A DNA stretch of 22,037 bases from Actinomycetota bacterium (GTDB taxonomy: Bacteria; Actinomycetota; Thermoleophilia; Solirubrobacterales; Solirubrobacteraceae). The first letter of the stretch is position 1; each line of letters opens with the position of its first letter. The notes under the pieces are model-generated. The model did not search any database. It saw only the letters and a list, made by a program, of their open reading frames with translations, and was not told the DNA's origin. The DNA is taken from positions 1-22,037 of the forward strand of contig JAHWJM010000004.1 in the NCBI GenBank assembly GCA_019348435.1. The letters run 5' to 3'. This document shows positions 15,128-21,787 of this stretch, piece after piece. The position numbers and the translations under genes were made by a program.

Positions 15128-17065
15128 TCAGAAGAGCGACTCCTGCTGAGCCGCACGCGCGGGGGGCGCGGTCTCGGGCTGCGGCTGCAACCGCGGCTGC
15201 TTGGCGGCGCCGCGAAAGCGGCTCGGCCACGTCTGCTCCGGCTCGCGGCGCACGAGCTCGGCGAGACGCCGGCGCTCGCGCAGGGGCGCGTAGGCGCCGC
15301 CTGCGTAGAGCTCCTCGTAGAGCCCGACGAGGTCGGGCCGGTACGAGCGCAGCCAGTCGAAGAACAGCGCCTTGACGTCGCCGCGCAGATGCAGCGCGAT
15401 TCCGCCGATCCCGGTCGCGCCCGCCGCGGCGGCGGCCCCGAGCAGCGGCTCGACCTGCTCGGGCGCGTCGTTGATGCCGGGCATCAGCGGCGCGATCAGC
15501 ACGCCGCACGGGATCCCGACCCGGTTGAGCTCCGCCACCGCCTCCAGCCGTGCCTTCGGATGCGGCGTGTGCGGCTCCGTCGCCCGCCAAGCCTTCGCGT
15601 CGAGCGTCGGGATCGAGAGGTTCGCGTGGATGTCGGTCATCTCCGCGATCTGCTTCATGAGCTCGACGTCGCGCAGCAGCAGCGGCGACTTCGTCAGGAT
15701 CGAGCACGGGTTGCGTGCGTCGCGCAACGCCTCCCAGATCCCCGGCATGAGCTTGTAGCGCGACTCGACCCATTGATATGGGTCGGTGTTCGTCCCCATC
15801 GCCACGTGCTCGCGCTTCCACGAAGGCTTCGCCAGCTCGGCCCGCACCAGTTCGGGCGCGTTGACCTTCACGACGATCTCGCGCTCGAAGTCGCGGCCCG
15901 CGTTGAAGTCGAGGTACGTGTGGGTCGGGCGAGCGAAGCAGTTGTGACTGACGATGCCGTTGGCGATGAAGTCGCCGGTGCCGGTCGTGATGTCGTACAG
16001 GCGCATCACGGTGCCGAGCGACTCGATCGACGTCACCTCGGTGCGGGCGTCGGACGTCAGCGCCATGCCGTCGATGGCGAGCTTGCGGCGGATGGCGGGG
16101 TCGACGAGATGAAAGAAGCGCAGGCGCTCGCGCAGGCCGCCGGTTATCCGCACCGTGCGGCAGCCCTGCGCCGACTTCTCGAGGATTGTCCGAAAGCCGA
16201 AGCTGTCCGTGCAGGCGACGATCCAGCGCAGGATCGCGGCATCGCCGTCTCTGATGCGCAGGACGCCGTTGCCCGAGCCTTCGGCGTCGAAGATGCCGGC
16301 CAAGAACCCTCGGCGCCACTCGTCGCTCGGCTCGAGCGGCCACCGAATCAGCTCCCGCACACGATCGCATTGCGAGCCTGACTGCGCGCGGATCGCGCGC
16401 GCGGGCCGCGTGCGATCCGAGCCGCCGTGAAAAGGGAACGACGTCGCGAGGCCGCCGCCGGCACGCACGATCGCGGAGAGATATCCGCGATCGTAATCAT
16501 CGTCGTGCTTCGGGCCGCCCGCGAACCCGCCGGTCCCAAGCAAGCAGCTCCCGATCGTCAGATGAGGTCGCCGGTCGTGCCCCTGCTCTGCGCCGGTGAC
16601 GTGCTTCCAGCCGCGCCCCGTCAGAAACCGGTGGTCGCCGCTCGTTATGAGCTCGGTGCCGTCCTCTAGCACGACGCGGTACGCCGGCTTGACGCTGCTC
16701 CAGTGGTCGAGAACCCGCGTCCGAACGTAGCGCCGGCAGGTGCCCCGGCACTCCGTCCCGTAGATCTCGTCGCCCACGCGCAACTTCCGCAGTGGCTTCT
16801 GCCGGCCGTCCGCCATGAGGATCGGGGTTTCTCCCCATGCGCAATACGTGCACGCATGCGTGCAGCCCCGATACGGGTTGATCGTCCAGCGAAACGGCAT
16901 CTGCGACGCGTTAGCCACGCGGTTGATCGCGGACTTCGCGTGGATCTCGTAGAAGCGGATGTCCAGCGCCTCCGGCGCGTCGAAGCGGCGCACCGTCGCC
17001 GGATCACGGTAGCCGGGCAGGCGCTTGCCCTCGTCCTGGTCCGTCGTCAGGTTGTCCCAGCGCAC
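15128..17065 (-). CDS. Rv2578c-family radical SAM protein, interrupted by an intein
   Basis: A 645-codon gene encoding a 344-residue host protein after removal of a 301-residue intein. N-extein: VRWDNLTTDQ, VRRFDAPEALDIRFYEI, and FRWTINPYRGCTHACTY. C-extein: CFARPTHTYLDFNAGRDFER, MGTNTDPYQWVES, SILTKSPLLLRDVELMK, and the late region of the SPL-like radical SAM fold. The cluster motif CxxxCxxC is Cys68, Cys72 and, only after splicing, the first residue of the C-extein. Relatives are similar to spore photoproduct lyase; the reaction of the Rv2578c group is not known. The protein ends QQESLF, resembling the bacterial beta-clamp-binding motif QxSLF and hinting at a DNA-linked role. The GTG start at 17065 matches the family start (MRWDNL) and has GAACAT 6 nt upstream; an ATG at 17116 would add 17 residues. 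The reading frame continues much further upstream, but only as noise. Confidence 0.9.
   Translation of the reverse strand: MRWDNLTTDQDEGKRLPGYRDPATVRRFDAPEALDIRFYEIHAKSAINRVANASQMPFRWTINPYRGCTHACTYCAWGETPILMADGRQKPLRKLRVGDEIYGTECRGTCRRYVRTRVLDHWSSVKPAYRVVLEDGTELITSGDHRFLTGRGWKHVTGAEQGHDRRPHLTIGSCLLGTGGFAGGPKHDDDYDRGYLSAIVRAGGGLATSFPFHGGSDRTRPARAIRAQSGSQCDRVRELIRWPLEPSDEWRRGFLAGIFDAEGSGNGVLRIRDGDAAILRWIVACTDSFGFRTILEKSAQGCRTVRITGGLRERLRFFHLVDPAIRRKLAIDGMALTSDARTEVTSIESLGTVMRLYDITTGTGDFIANGIVSHNCFARPTHTYLDFNAGRDFEREIVVKVNAPELVRAELAKPSWKREHVAMGTNTDPYQWVESRYKLMPGIWEALRDARNPCSILTKSPLLLRDVELMKQIAEMTDIHANLSIPTLDAKAWRATEPHTPHPKARLEAVAELNRVGIPCGVLIAPLMPGINDAPEQVEPLLGAAAAAGATGIGGIALHLRGDVKALFFDWLRSYRPDLVGLYEELYAGGAYAPLRERRRLAELVRREPEQTWPSRFRGAAKQPRLQPQPETAPPARAAQQESLF
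15941..16843 (-). mobile_element. intein (301 residues) with a degenerate LAGLIDADG endonuclease
   Basis: The protein-splicing element starts with Cys1 (CAWGETPILMADG, block A), has block B with LITSGDHRFLT (Ser68-x-x-His71), and ends with blocks F and G (RLYDITTGTGDFIANGIVSHN, read as two parts: RLYDITTGTG and DFIANGIVSHN). The penultimate His300 and terminal Asn301 are present and the +1 residue is Cys, so splicing residues look intact. The middle holds two LAGLIDADG-like motifs. The first (GYLSAIVRAGG, 120-130) lacks the catalytic acid, with Gly where Asp is expected; the second (GFLAGIFDAEG, 179-189) is intact. The segment between them is Arg/Ser-rich and short. Homing activity is therefore probably lost while splicing is retained. 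An intein at this site is known in Rv2578c-type proteins. Confidence 0.92.
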
Positions 17066-17110
17066 GAACGCATGTTCGCACAGCGCCAGGACGGCATGCT
17101 CCGCCAGGGT

Positions 17111-17116
17111 TAGCAT
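17111..17116 (+). promoter_or_regulatory. candidate -10 box (TAGCAT)
   Basis: TAGCAT ends 9 nt before GTG 17126, the start of the VOC remnant. It could still drive transcription through the remnant into the cation efflux gene. The spacing is slightly long for a leaderless start. Confidence 0.3.
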
Positions 17117-17125
17117 CCGGAGCGC

Positions 17126-17230
17126 GTGGCCCCGATCGACCACCTCGGCCTCGTCGTGAGCTCGCTCGACTCCAGTCTGGTCTTCCCCGACCAGATCAAG
17201 CTCGAGATCGTGCACCGCCCCGCGGAGAGC
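17126..17230 (+). pseudogene. internally deleted glyoxalase/VOC-family gene remnant
   Basis: From GTG 17126 the frame reads VAPIDHLGLVVSSLDSSLVF, the usual first strand and helix of a VOC (glyoxalase/dioxygenase fold) protein. It then jumps directly to PDQIKLEIVHRPAE, which matches the C-terminal DPDGxKLELVH strand. The 80-100 residues that normally separate these are missing, so this looks like an in-frame internal deletion. The frame stays open and runs into the cation efflux gene, so the remnant could be translated as an N-terminal extension of that transporter. Confidence 0.55.
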
Positions 17231-17299
17231 GACCTTCGTCGCGGAGGTACGGCGCCTCACCACGCGCCTGGAGCGCCTCGAGCGGGAACGGGGCTGATC

Positions 17300-18040
17300 G
17301 TGGCCGATGACCTGCTCACGCATGACGATGCCGACGCGCACCGTCACGACGAGCGCCACGCGCACGATCACGACCACTCCCACGCGCACGATCACGGCCA
17401 CAGCCACAGCCACCGCGGCCACAGCCACGGCCTCGTGCACGAGTCGATCAAGCGCTCCCGCGAGGGCTTGCGCGCCGTTGGGCTCGCGCTGCTCGTGCTC
17501 GGCGCGACGGCCGTCCTGCAGCTGCTCGTGTTCGTGGCGTCTGGCAGCGTCGCACTGCTCGCCGACCTCATCCACAACTTCGGCGACGCCGCCACGGCGT
17601 TCCCGCTGGCGATCGCCTTCGCGCTGCGCAGCGCCCGCGCCGAGCGTTGGGCCGGCCTCGCCGTTGTGCTGGCGATCTTCGCGAGCGCCTGCGTCGCCGG
17701 CTACGAGGCGATCGACCGGCTGCTGAACCCGCACGAGCCCCGGTACCTGACCGCGCTTGCGCTCGCAGGCGCGGTCGGCTTCGCCGGTAACTGGTGGGCG
17801 GCGATCATCCGCACGCGCGCCGGCCGTCGCCTCAACAGCCCGGCGCTCGCCGCCGACGGCGCCCACGCCCGCGCGGACGCGTACGTCAGCCTCGCCGTCA
17901 TCGCCAGCGCGCTGGCCGTCGCGCTCGGAGCCCAGATCGCCGACCCGCTGATCGGCCTCGGGATCACGCTCGTGATCCTGAAGATCACGCGCGACTCGTG
18001 GGTGACCGTCCGCGCGGATCCGGGCTCAGCGGCCGCGTGA
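17300..18040 (+). CDS. cation diffusion facilitator, His-rich N-terminus, no C-terminal domain
   Basis: A 246-residue metal efflux transporter from GTG 17300. A cytosolic His/Asp-rich N-terminus (8-47, HDHDHSHAHDHGHSHSH) probably binds Zn2+, Co2+ or similar ions. About six transmembrane helices follow. The transport-site motifs are ADLIHNFGDA (HxxxD) in the second helix and DGAHARADAYVS (HxxxD) in the fifth. The protein ends soon after the sixth helix (ITRDSWVTVRADPGSAAA), so the usual cytosolic C-terminal dimerisation domain is absent. The start is uncertain: GTG 17300 precedes the His-rich region, but the frame is open from GTG 17126 through the VOC remnant. The last 15 bp overlap the 3' end of the convergent miaB. 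Confidence 0.85.
   Translation: MADDLLTHDDADAHRHDERHAHDHDHSHAHDHGHSHSHRGHSHGLVHESIKRSREGLRAVGLALLVLGATAVLQLLVFVASGSVALLADLIHNFGDAATAFPLAIAFALRSARAERWAGLAVVLAIFASACVAGYEAIDRLLNPHEPRYLTALALAGAVGFAGNWWAAIIRTRAGRRLNSPALAADGAHARADAYVSLAVIASALAVALGAQIADPLIGLGITLVILKITRDSWVTVRADPGSAAA
17357..17396 (+). repeat. 16-bp direct repeat in the His-rich coding region
   Basis: CACGCGCACGATCACG occurs at 17357-17372 and again at 17381-17396, exactly 24 bp (8 codons) apart. The repeat encodes the His/Asp-rich metal-binding segment and probably arose by duplication. In-frame slippage here would lengthen or shorten the His tract. Confidence 0.6.
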
Positions 18041-19354
18041 CGCGGCGGCCAGCAGCGACAGCTCGCCGCTCAGCGTCTGGCTCGTCGCGCCCGTGATCTG
18101 CACCGGCACGATCTCGCCGGGCGCCGCCAAGCCGCTGAAGTTCACGGCCTTGTTGTGGCGCGAGCGCCCGCGCAGCCGGGACGCATCCGTCCGAGACGTG
18201 CCTTCCACGAGCACGTCGAGCGAGCGCCCAACGAAGCGCTGCGCGCGCTCGGCGGCGCGCCGCTGGACGACCTCGACCAGCCGCTGCATCCGCTCGACCT
18301 TCTCCTCGTGCGCCACGAGCCCGTCGGCGAGCGCACCGGCCTCCGTCCCGCGCCGCGGTGAGAAGACGAACGTGAACGCACTGTCGTAGCCGACGTCCTC
18401 GCAAACCTCCAACGTCTGCGCGAAGTCCGCCTCGGTCTCGCCCGGGAAGCCGACGATGATGTCGGTTGTGATCGCCACGTCGGGCACGTGCTCGCGGATC
18501 AGCGCGACGCGGTCGAGGTAGCGCTCGCGCGTGTACGTGCGGCGCATCGCCTTGAGGATTCGCGACGAGCCGGACTGCAGCGGCAGGTGGATGTGCTCGC
18601 AGACGGAGGGGAGCTGCGCGTGGGCCAGGATGACGTCCTCACGCATGTCCTTCGGGTGCGGGCTCGTGTAGCGGATGCGCTTGATGGCGTCGATCGCATC
18701 GAGGCGCTCCAGCAACTCGGCGAACGACGTGCGCGTCGGCCGCAGGTCCCGGCCGTAGGAGTTGACGTTCTGCCCCAGCAGCGTGACCTCGCGCACGCCG
18801 TCGGCGGCAAGCGCGCGAACCTCCTCGACGAGCTCGTCGGCGGGTCGCGAGACCTCGCGCCCGCGGGTGGACGGCACGATGCAATACGAGCAGGCCATGT
18901 TGCAGCCGACCGAGATCTGCACCCACGCCTGAAACTCACGGGCGCGTTTGCCCGGCAGATGCCCGGTGAAGCCCTCGAACTCGAAGAAGCCCTGCGCCGT
19001 GAGCGAGTCGGAGGTCAGAAACTCGGCGAGCTTGTGGACCTGTCCTGGGCCGAACGCGACGTCGACGAACGGGAAGCGCTCGAACACCTCGTCCTTGACC
19101 GACTGCGCCCAGCACCCGCCGACGCCGACGACCCGCGTCGGGTCCGCCAGCTTCAGGCGCTTGGCGTGGCCGAGGTGCGCAAGGAAGCGGCTGTCGGCCT
19201 TCTCGCGGATCGAGCAGGTGTTGAAGAGGATGACGTCGGCCTCCTCGGCGGCCGCCGCCTCGGCGTAGCCGAGCGAATCGAGCATGCCCTTCATCCGCTC
19301 GGAGTCGTGCTCGTTCATCTGGCAGCCGAACGTCGTGACGTGGTAGCGCTTCAT
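18026..19354 (-). CDS. miaB: tRNA-2-methylthio-N6-dimethylallyladenosine synthase MiaB
   Basis: A 442-residue methylthiotransferase that converts i6A37 to ms2i6A37 in tRNA using two [4Fe-4S] clusters and SAM. The N-terminal MTTase domain has Cys11 (TFGCQMNEHD), Cys47 (FNTCSIREKAD) and Cys81 (GGCWAQ). The radical SAM motif is CNMACSYC (Cys151, Cys155, Cys158), followed by GQNVNSYG, HLPLQSGSSRIL, IVGFPGETEADF and FSPRRGTEA. The TRAM domain (about 375-435) includes SRHNKAVNFSG. Length and motifs are normal. ATG 19354 is preceded by TACCCT 7 nt upstream and no Shine-Dalgarno site, so it appears leaderless. It diverges from the PrfC-type gene. Confidence 0.97.
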   Translation of the reverse strand: MKRYHVTTFGCQMNEHDSERMKGMLDSLGYAEAAAAEEADVILFNTCSIREKADSRFLAHLGHAKRLKLADPTRVVGVGGCWAQSVKDEVFERFPFVDVAFGPGQVHKLAEFLTSDSLTAQGFFEFEGFTGHLPGKRAREFQAWVQISVGCNMACSYCIVPSTRGREVSRPADELVEEVRALAADGVREVTLLGQNVNSYGRDLRPTRTSFAELLERLDAIDAIKRIRYTSPHPKDMREDVILAHAQLPSVCEHIHLPLQSGSSRILKAMRRTYTRERYLDRVALIREHVPDVAITTDIIVGFPGETEADFAQTLEVCEDVGYDSAFTFVFSPRRGTEAGALADGLVAHEEKVERMQRLVEVVQRRAAERAQRFVGRSLDVLVEGTSRTDASRLRGRSRHNKAVNFSGLAAPGEIVPVQITGATSQTLSGELSLLAAASRGR

Positions 19355-19364
19355 CCGCCGTCAC

Positions 19365-19370
19365 AGGGTA
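19365..19370 (-). promoter_or_regulatory. candidate -10 box (TACCCT) of miaB, leaderless
   Basis: On the minus strand TACCCT is followed by 7 nt (GTGACGG) and the miaB ATG. It lies only 15 bp from the -10 box of the divergent gene. Confidence 0.5.
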
Positions 19371-19385
19371 TCCGGGGCCGCTCGC

Positions 19386-19391
19386 TAGCCT
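19386..19391 (+). promoter_or_regulatory. candidate -10 box (TAGCCT) of the PrfC-type gene, leaderless
   Basis: TAGCCT ends 8 nt before GTG 19400, with no Shine-Dalgarno site. With the miaB box it forms a pair of overlapping divergent promoters in a 45-bp gap. Confidence 0.5.
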
Positions 19392-19399
19392 GATCGGTC

Positions 19400-21010
19400 G
19401 TGCAGGCCGCCGTCGCAAGCTCCGGGCCCGGCCTGGCGGCCGGCGCCGACCGCATCGTCTCCGAGGCATCCCGGCGGCGGACGTTCGCGATCATCTCGCA
19501 CCCCGACGCCGGCAAGACGACGCTGACCGAGAAGCTGCTGCTCTACGGCGGCGCGGTCACCGAGGCCGGCTCCGTCAAGGCCCGCAGCGGCCGCCGTGAG
19601 GTGCGCTCTGACTGGATGGAGCTCGAGCAGCGCCGCGGCATCTCGATCAGCTCCACCGCGCTGCGCTTCGAGCACCGCGACGTCGTCTTCAACCTGCTCG
19701 ACACGCCCGGCCATCGCGACTTCTCCGAAGACACGCTGCGCGTGCTCGCGGCCGCCGACTGCGCCGTGATCCTGCTCGACGCCGCCCGTGGCGTCGAGGA
19801 GCAGACGCTCAAGCTCTTTCAGGTGGCACGCGCCCGCGGGATCCCGCTCATCACGTTCGTCAACAAGTACGACCGCCCGGGGATGGATCCGCTGGAGCTC
19901 ATCGACCACGTCGAGGCGACGCTCGAGCTGGCGGCGGTGCCGCTCACGTGGCCGGTCGGGATCCCCGGCGATTTTCGCGGCGTGCTCGACCGCGCGGGTG
20001 GAGCCTTCGTGCGCTTCACCCGCACCGCCCGCGGCGCGACGATGGCGCCCGAGCAGGCGCTCAGCGCCGAGCGCGCCCGCGACGAGGAGGGCGAGGCCTG
20101 GACGACGGCCGTCGAGGAGCTCGAGCTGCTCGAGGCCGCCGGCGCCGCATGGGATCCGGCGCGCTTCGCCACCGGCGAGCTCTCCCCCGTCCTGTTCGGA
20201 TCGGCGCTGTCGAACTTCGGCGTGCGCCACCTGCTCGACACGCTCATCGACGTCGCCCCTCCGCCGCCCGGGCGCGCCGACGCCGACGGCGCGGTGCGCG
20301 CGCTCGAGGCGCCGTTCTCGGCGCTCGTCTTCAAGGTGCAGGCGAACATGGACCCGCGCCACCGCGACCGCATCGCCTTCATGCGGATCTGCTCGGGCCG
20401 GTTCGAGCGCGGCATGAAGGCGATCAACGCCCGCACCGGCAAGCCCATCGCGCTCACCTACGCGCACGAGCTCTTCGGCCAGGACCGCACGGTCGTCGAC
20501 GACGCCTACCCGGGCGACGTCATCGGCATCGTCAACGCGACCGACGTGCTCGTCGGCGACACGCTGTACCTCGACGACCCGGTGCGCTTCGGCGCGATCC
20601 CGACGCTCGCGCCCGAGCACTTCGTGACGATCCACAACCGCGATCCCGGGCGGCGCAAGCAGTTTCACCGTGGTCTTGAGCAGCTCGACCAGGAGGGGGT
20701 GGTCCACGTGCTGCGCCGCGGCGACGAGCCGTCTCCGATCCTCGCCGCCGTCGGCCCGCTGCAGTTCGAGGTCGCGCTCGAGCGCCTGTCGAGCGAGTTC
20801 GGCGTGAAGGTCAGCCTCGACCCGCGCGACTGGTCAGTGGCACGCCGCGTCACGGCAGAGGACGCGCGCGCGGTTCGTGGATCGCGCTGGGGCGAGATCC
20901 TCGAGCGCGCCGACGGAACGCTGCTCGTGGCCTTCCGCCATGAGTACGGCCTGCAGCAGCTCGAGCGCGAGCTGCCCGACGTCGCGCTCGACGCGATGAC
21001 CGCGCGCTGA
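19400..21010 (+). CDS. prfC: peptide chain release factor 3-type GTPase
   Basis: A 536-residue translational GTPase. RF3 recycles RF1/RF2 from the ribosome after termination. The GTP-binding motifs are SHPDAGKTTLTEKLL (G1, from residue 33), GISISSTA (G2), DTPGHRDFSED (G3, 101-111), FVNKYDRPG (G4) and FGSAL (G5). RF3 features include DWMELEQRRGISIS and the domain II/III sequences VFKVQANMDPRHRDRIAFMR, GDVIGI and VGPLQFEVALERL. Length is normal for PrfC (about 530). The GTG start (VQAAVASSGPG) has a TAGCCT box 8 nt upstream; the first 20 residues are poorly conserved. RF3 is patchily distributed among bacteria. Confidence 0.95.
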   Translation: MQAAVASSGPGLAAGADRIVSEASRRRTFAIISHPDAGKTTLTEKLLLYGGAVTEAGSVKARSGRREVRSDWMELEQRRGISISSTALRFEHRDVVFNLLDTPGHRDFSEDTLRVLAAADCAVILLDAARGVEEQTLKLFQVARARGIPLITFVNKYDRPGMDPLELIDHVEATLELAAVPLTWPVGIPGDFRGVLDRAGGAFVRFTRTARGATMAPEQALSAERARDEEGEAWTTAVEELELLEAAGAAWDPARFATGELSPVLFGSALSNFGVRHLLDTLIDVAPPPPGRADADGAVRALEAPFSALVFKVQANMDPRHRDRIAFMRICSGRFERGMKAINARTGKPIALTYAHELFGQDRTVVDDAYPGDVIGIVNATDVLVGDTLYLDDPVRFGAIPTLAPEHFVTIHNRDPGRRKQFHRGLEQLDQEGVVHVLRRGDEPSPILAAVGPLQFEVALERLSSEFGVKVSLDPRDWSVARRVTAEDARAVRGSRWGEILERADGTLLVAFRHEYGLQQLERELPDVALDAMTAR

Positions 21011-21039
21011 GCCAACGGCCGGCGTGCGCTCCGCTCGCC

Positions 21040-21070
21040 TTGACTTCAAGTCGACTTGAACTTGTAGCTT
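21040..21070 (+). promoter_or_regulatory. MerR-type promoter/operator
   Basis: A -35 box TTGACT (21040-21045) and a -10 box TAGCTT (21065-21070) are separated by 19 bp. Within that spacer lies the perfect 16-bp palindrome TTCAAGTCGACTTGAA (21045-21060). A long spacer holding a dyad is the hallmark of MerR-family promoters (SoxR, CueR and NmlR types), where the activator twists the DNA to realign the boxes. It sits 37 bp upstream of the metallo-beta-lactamase-fold gene, which also has a good ribosome-binding site. No MerR gene lies in this window. Confidence 0.82.
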
Positions 21071-21095
21071 CCGGTTCATCTTCCGACCCGCGCAC

Positions 21096-21101
21096 AAGGA
21101 G
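21096..21101 (+). promoter_or_regulatory. Shine-Dalgarno site (AAGGAG)
   Basis: AAGGAG lies 5 nt before ATG 21107, giving this gene a normal leader, unlike its leaderless neighbours. Confidence 0.75.
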
Positions 21102-21106
21102 CGATC

Positions 21107-21775
21107 ATGGCGACCAAGCAGCAGACCGGCCGAGACGAGCTCACCGAAGTGCCGGGCCTCTACGCGCTGGGCGCCGAGCCGCTGCCGTTCGCCCCGTCGC
21201 ACGACATCCGCGCCTTTCTCCTACGCCGCGCGCGCGGCAACCTGCTGCTCTACAGCACCACGAAGGTGCGTGCCGATGCGCCCGCGGTGAGAGAGGCAGG
21301 CGCAATCACACGCCACTACCTCAATCACAGCCACGAGGCGCTGTTCGCATCCGAGCGGGTGGACGCTCCGGTATTCGTCCACGAGGCCGAGCGCCAGGCG
21401 GTCGGCGGGCGCTACCGCATCCGCGGCACCTTCTCCAGGCGCCACATGCTCGACGAGGACTTCGAGGTGATCCCGGCGCCGGGGCACACGCCGGGCGCCA
21501 CGGCCTACCGGTGGGACAGCGGCCAGCAGCGCGTCCTGTTCACCGGCGACACGATCTACCTCCAGGACGGGGAGTGGGTCGCCGCCGTGCTCTCCTCGAG
21601 CGATCGCGAGGCCTACATCCACAGCCTCGAGCTGATCGCCGAGCTGGAGTTCGACGTGCTCGCGCCGTGGGCCGCGACGCGCGGGCGACTCCCCTACGCC
21701 ATCACCGGCCGCGCCGATGCACAGCGCCGCATCGGCGCGATCCTCGCGCGCCTGCGCAGCGGCGGGGACCACTGA
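21107..21775 (+). CDS. metallo-beta-lactamase-fold protein with a reduced metal site
   Basis: A 222-residue protein with the MBL fold. It has LNHSHEALF (His74-x-His76), PAPGHTPGATAY (His127), and FTGDTIY (Asp148). The usual HxHxDH motif is cut to HSHEAL, lacking the Asp and third His, and the last metal His is not evident near LAPWAATRG, so it may bind a single metal ion or have a non-standard activity. Members of the fold act as hydrolases, glyoxalase II-like enzymes or redox enzymes; the substrate here is unknown. It is probably under MerR-family control, so stress or electrophile induction is plausible. Its stop is 12 bp from the stop of the convergent rny. Confidence 0.88.
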   Translation: MATKQQTGRDELTEVPGLYALGAEPLPFAPSHDIRAFLLRRARGNLLLYSTTKVRADAPAVREAGAITRHYLNHSHEALFASERVDAPVFVHEAERQAVGGRYRIRGTFSRRHMLDEDFEVIPAPGHTPGATAYRWDSGQQRVLFTGDTIYLQDGEWVAAVLSSSDREAYIHSLELIAELEFDVLAPWAATRGRLPYAITGRADAQRRIGAILARLRSGGDH

Positions 21776-21787
21776 CGGCGCGGGCTT

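Noticed and set aside
15389..16381. 330-codon open frame antisense to the intein-bearing gene
   Set aside because: Its codons mirror a gene with strong family motifs; the translation is Arg/Asp/Val-rich with no domain.
17357..17440. CRISPR-like short repeats
   Set aside because: They are codon-level repeats encoding a His-rich segment, with no spacers.
17066..17866. Upstream extension of the radical SAM reading frame, covering the cation efflux gene on the other strand
   Set aside because: The extension is Val/Ala/Arg-rich noise antisense to a real transporter; family similarity begins at VRWDNL.
19385..20707. 440-codon open frame antisense to the PrfC-type gene
   Set aside because: Complement artefact of a well-supported translational GTPase.
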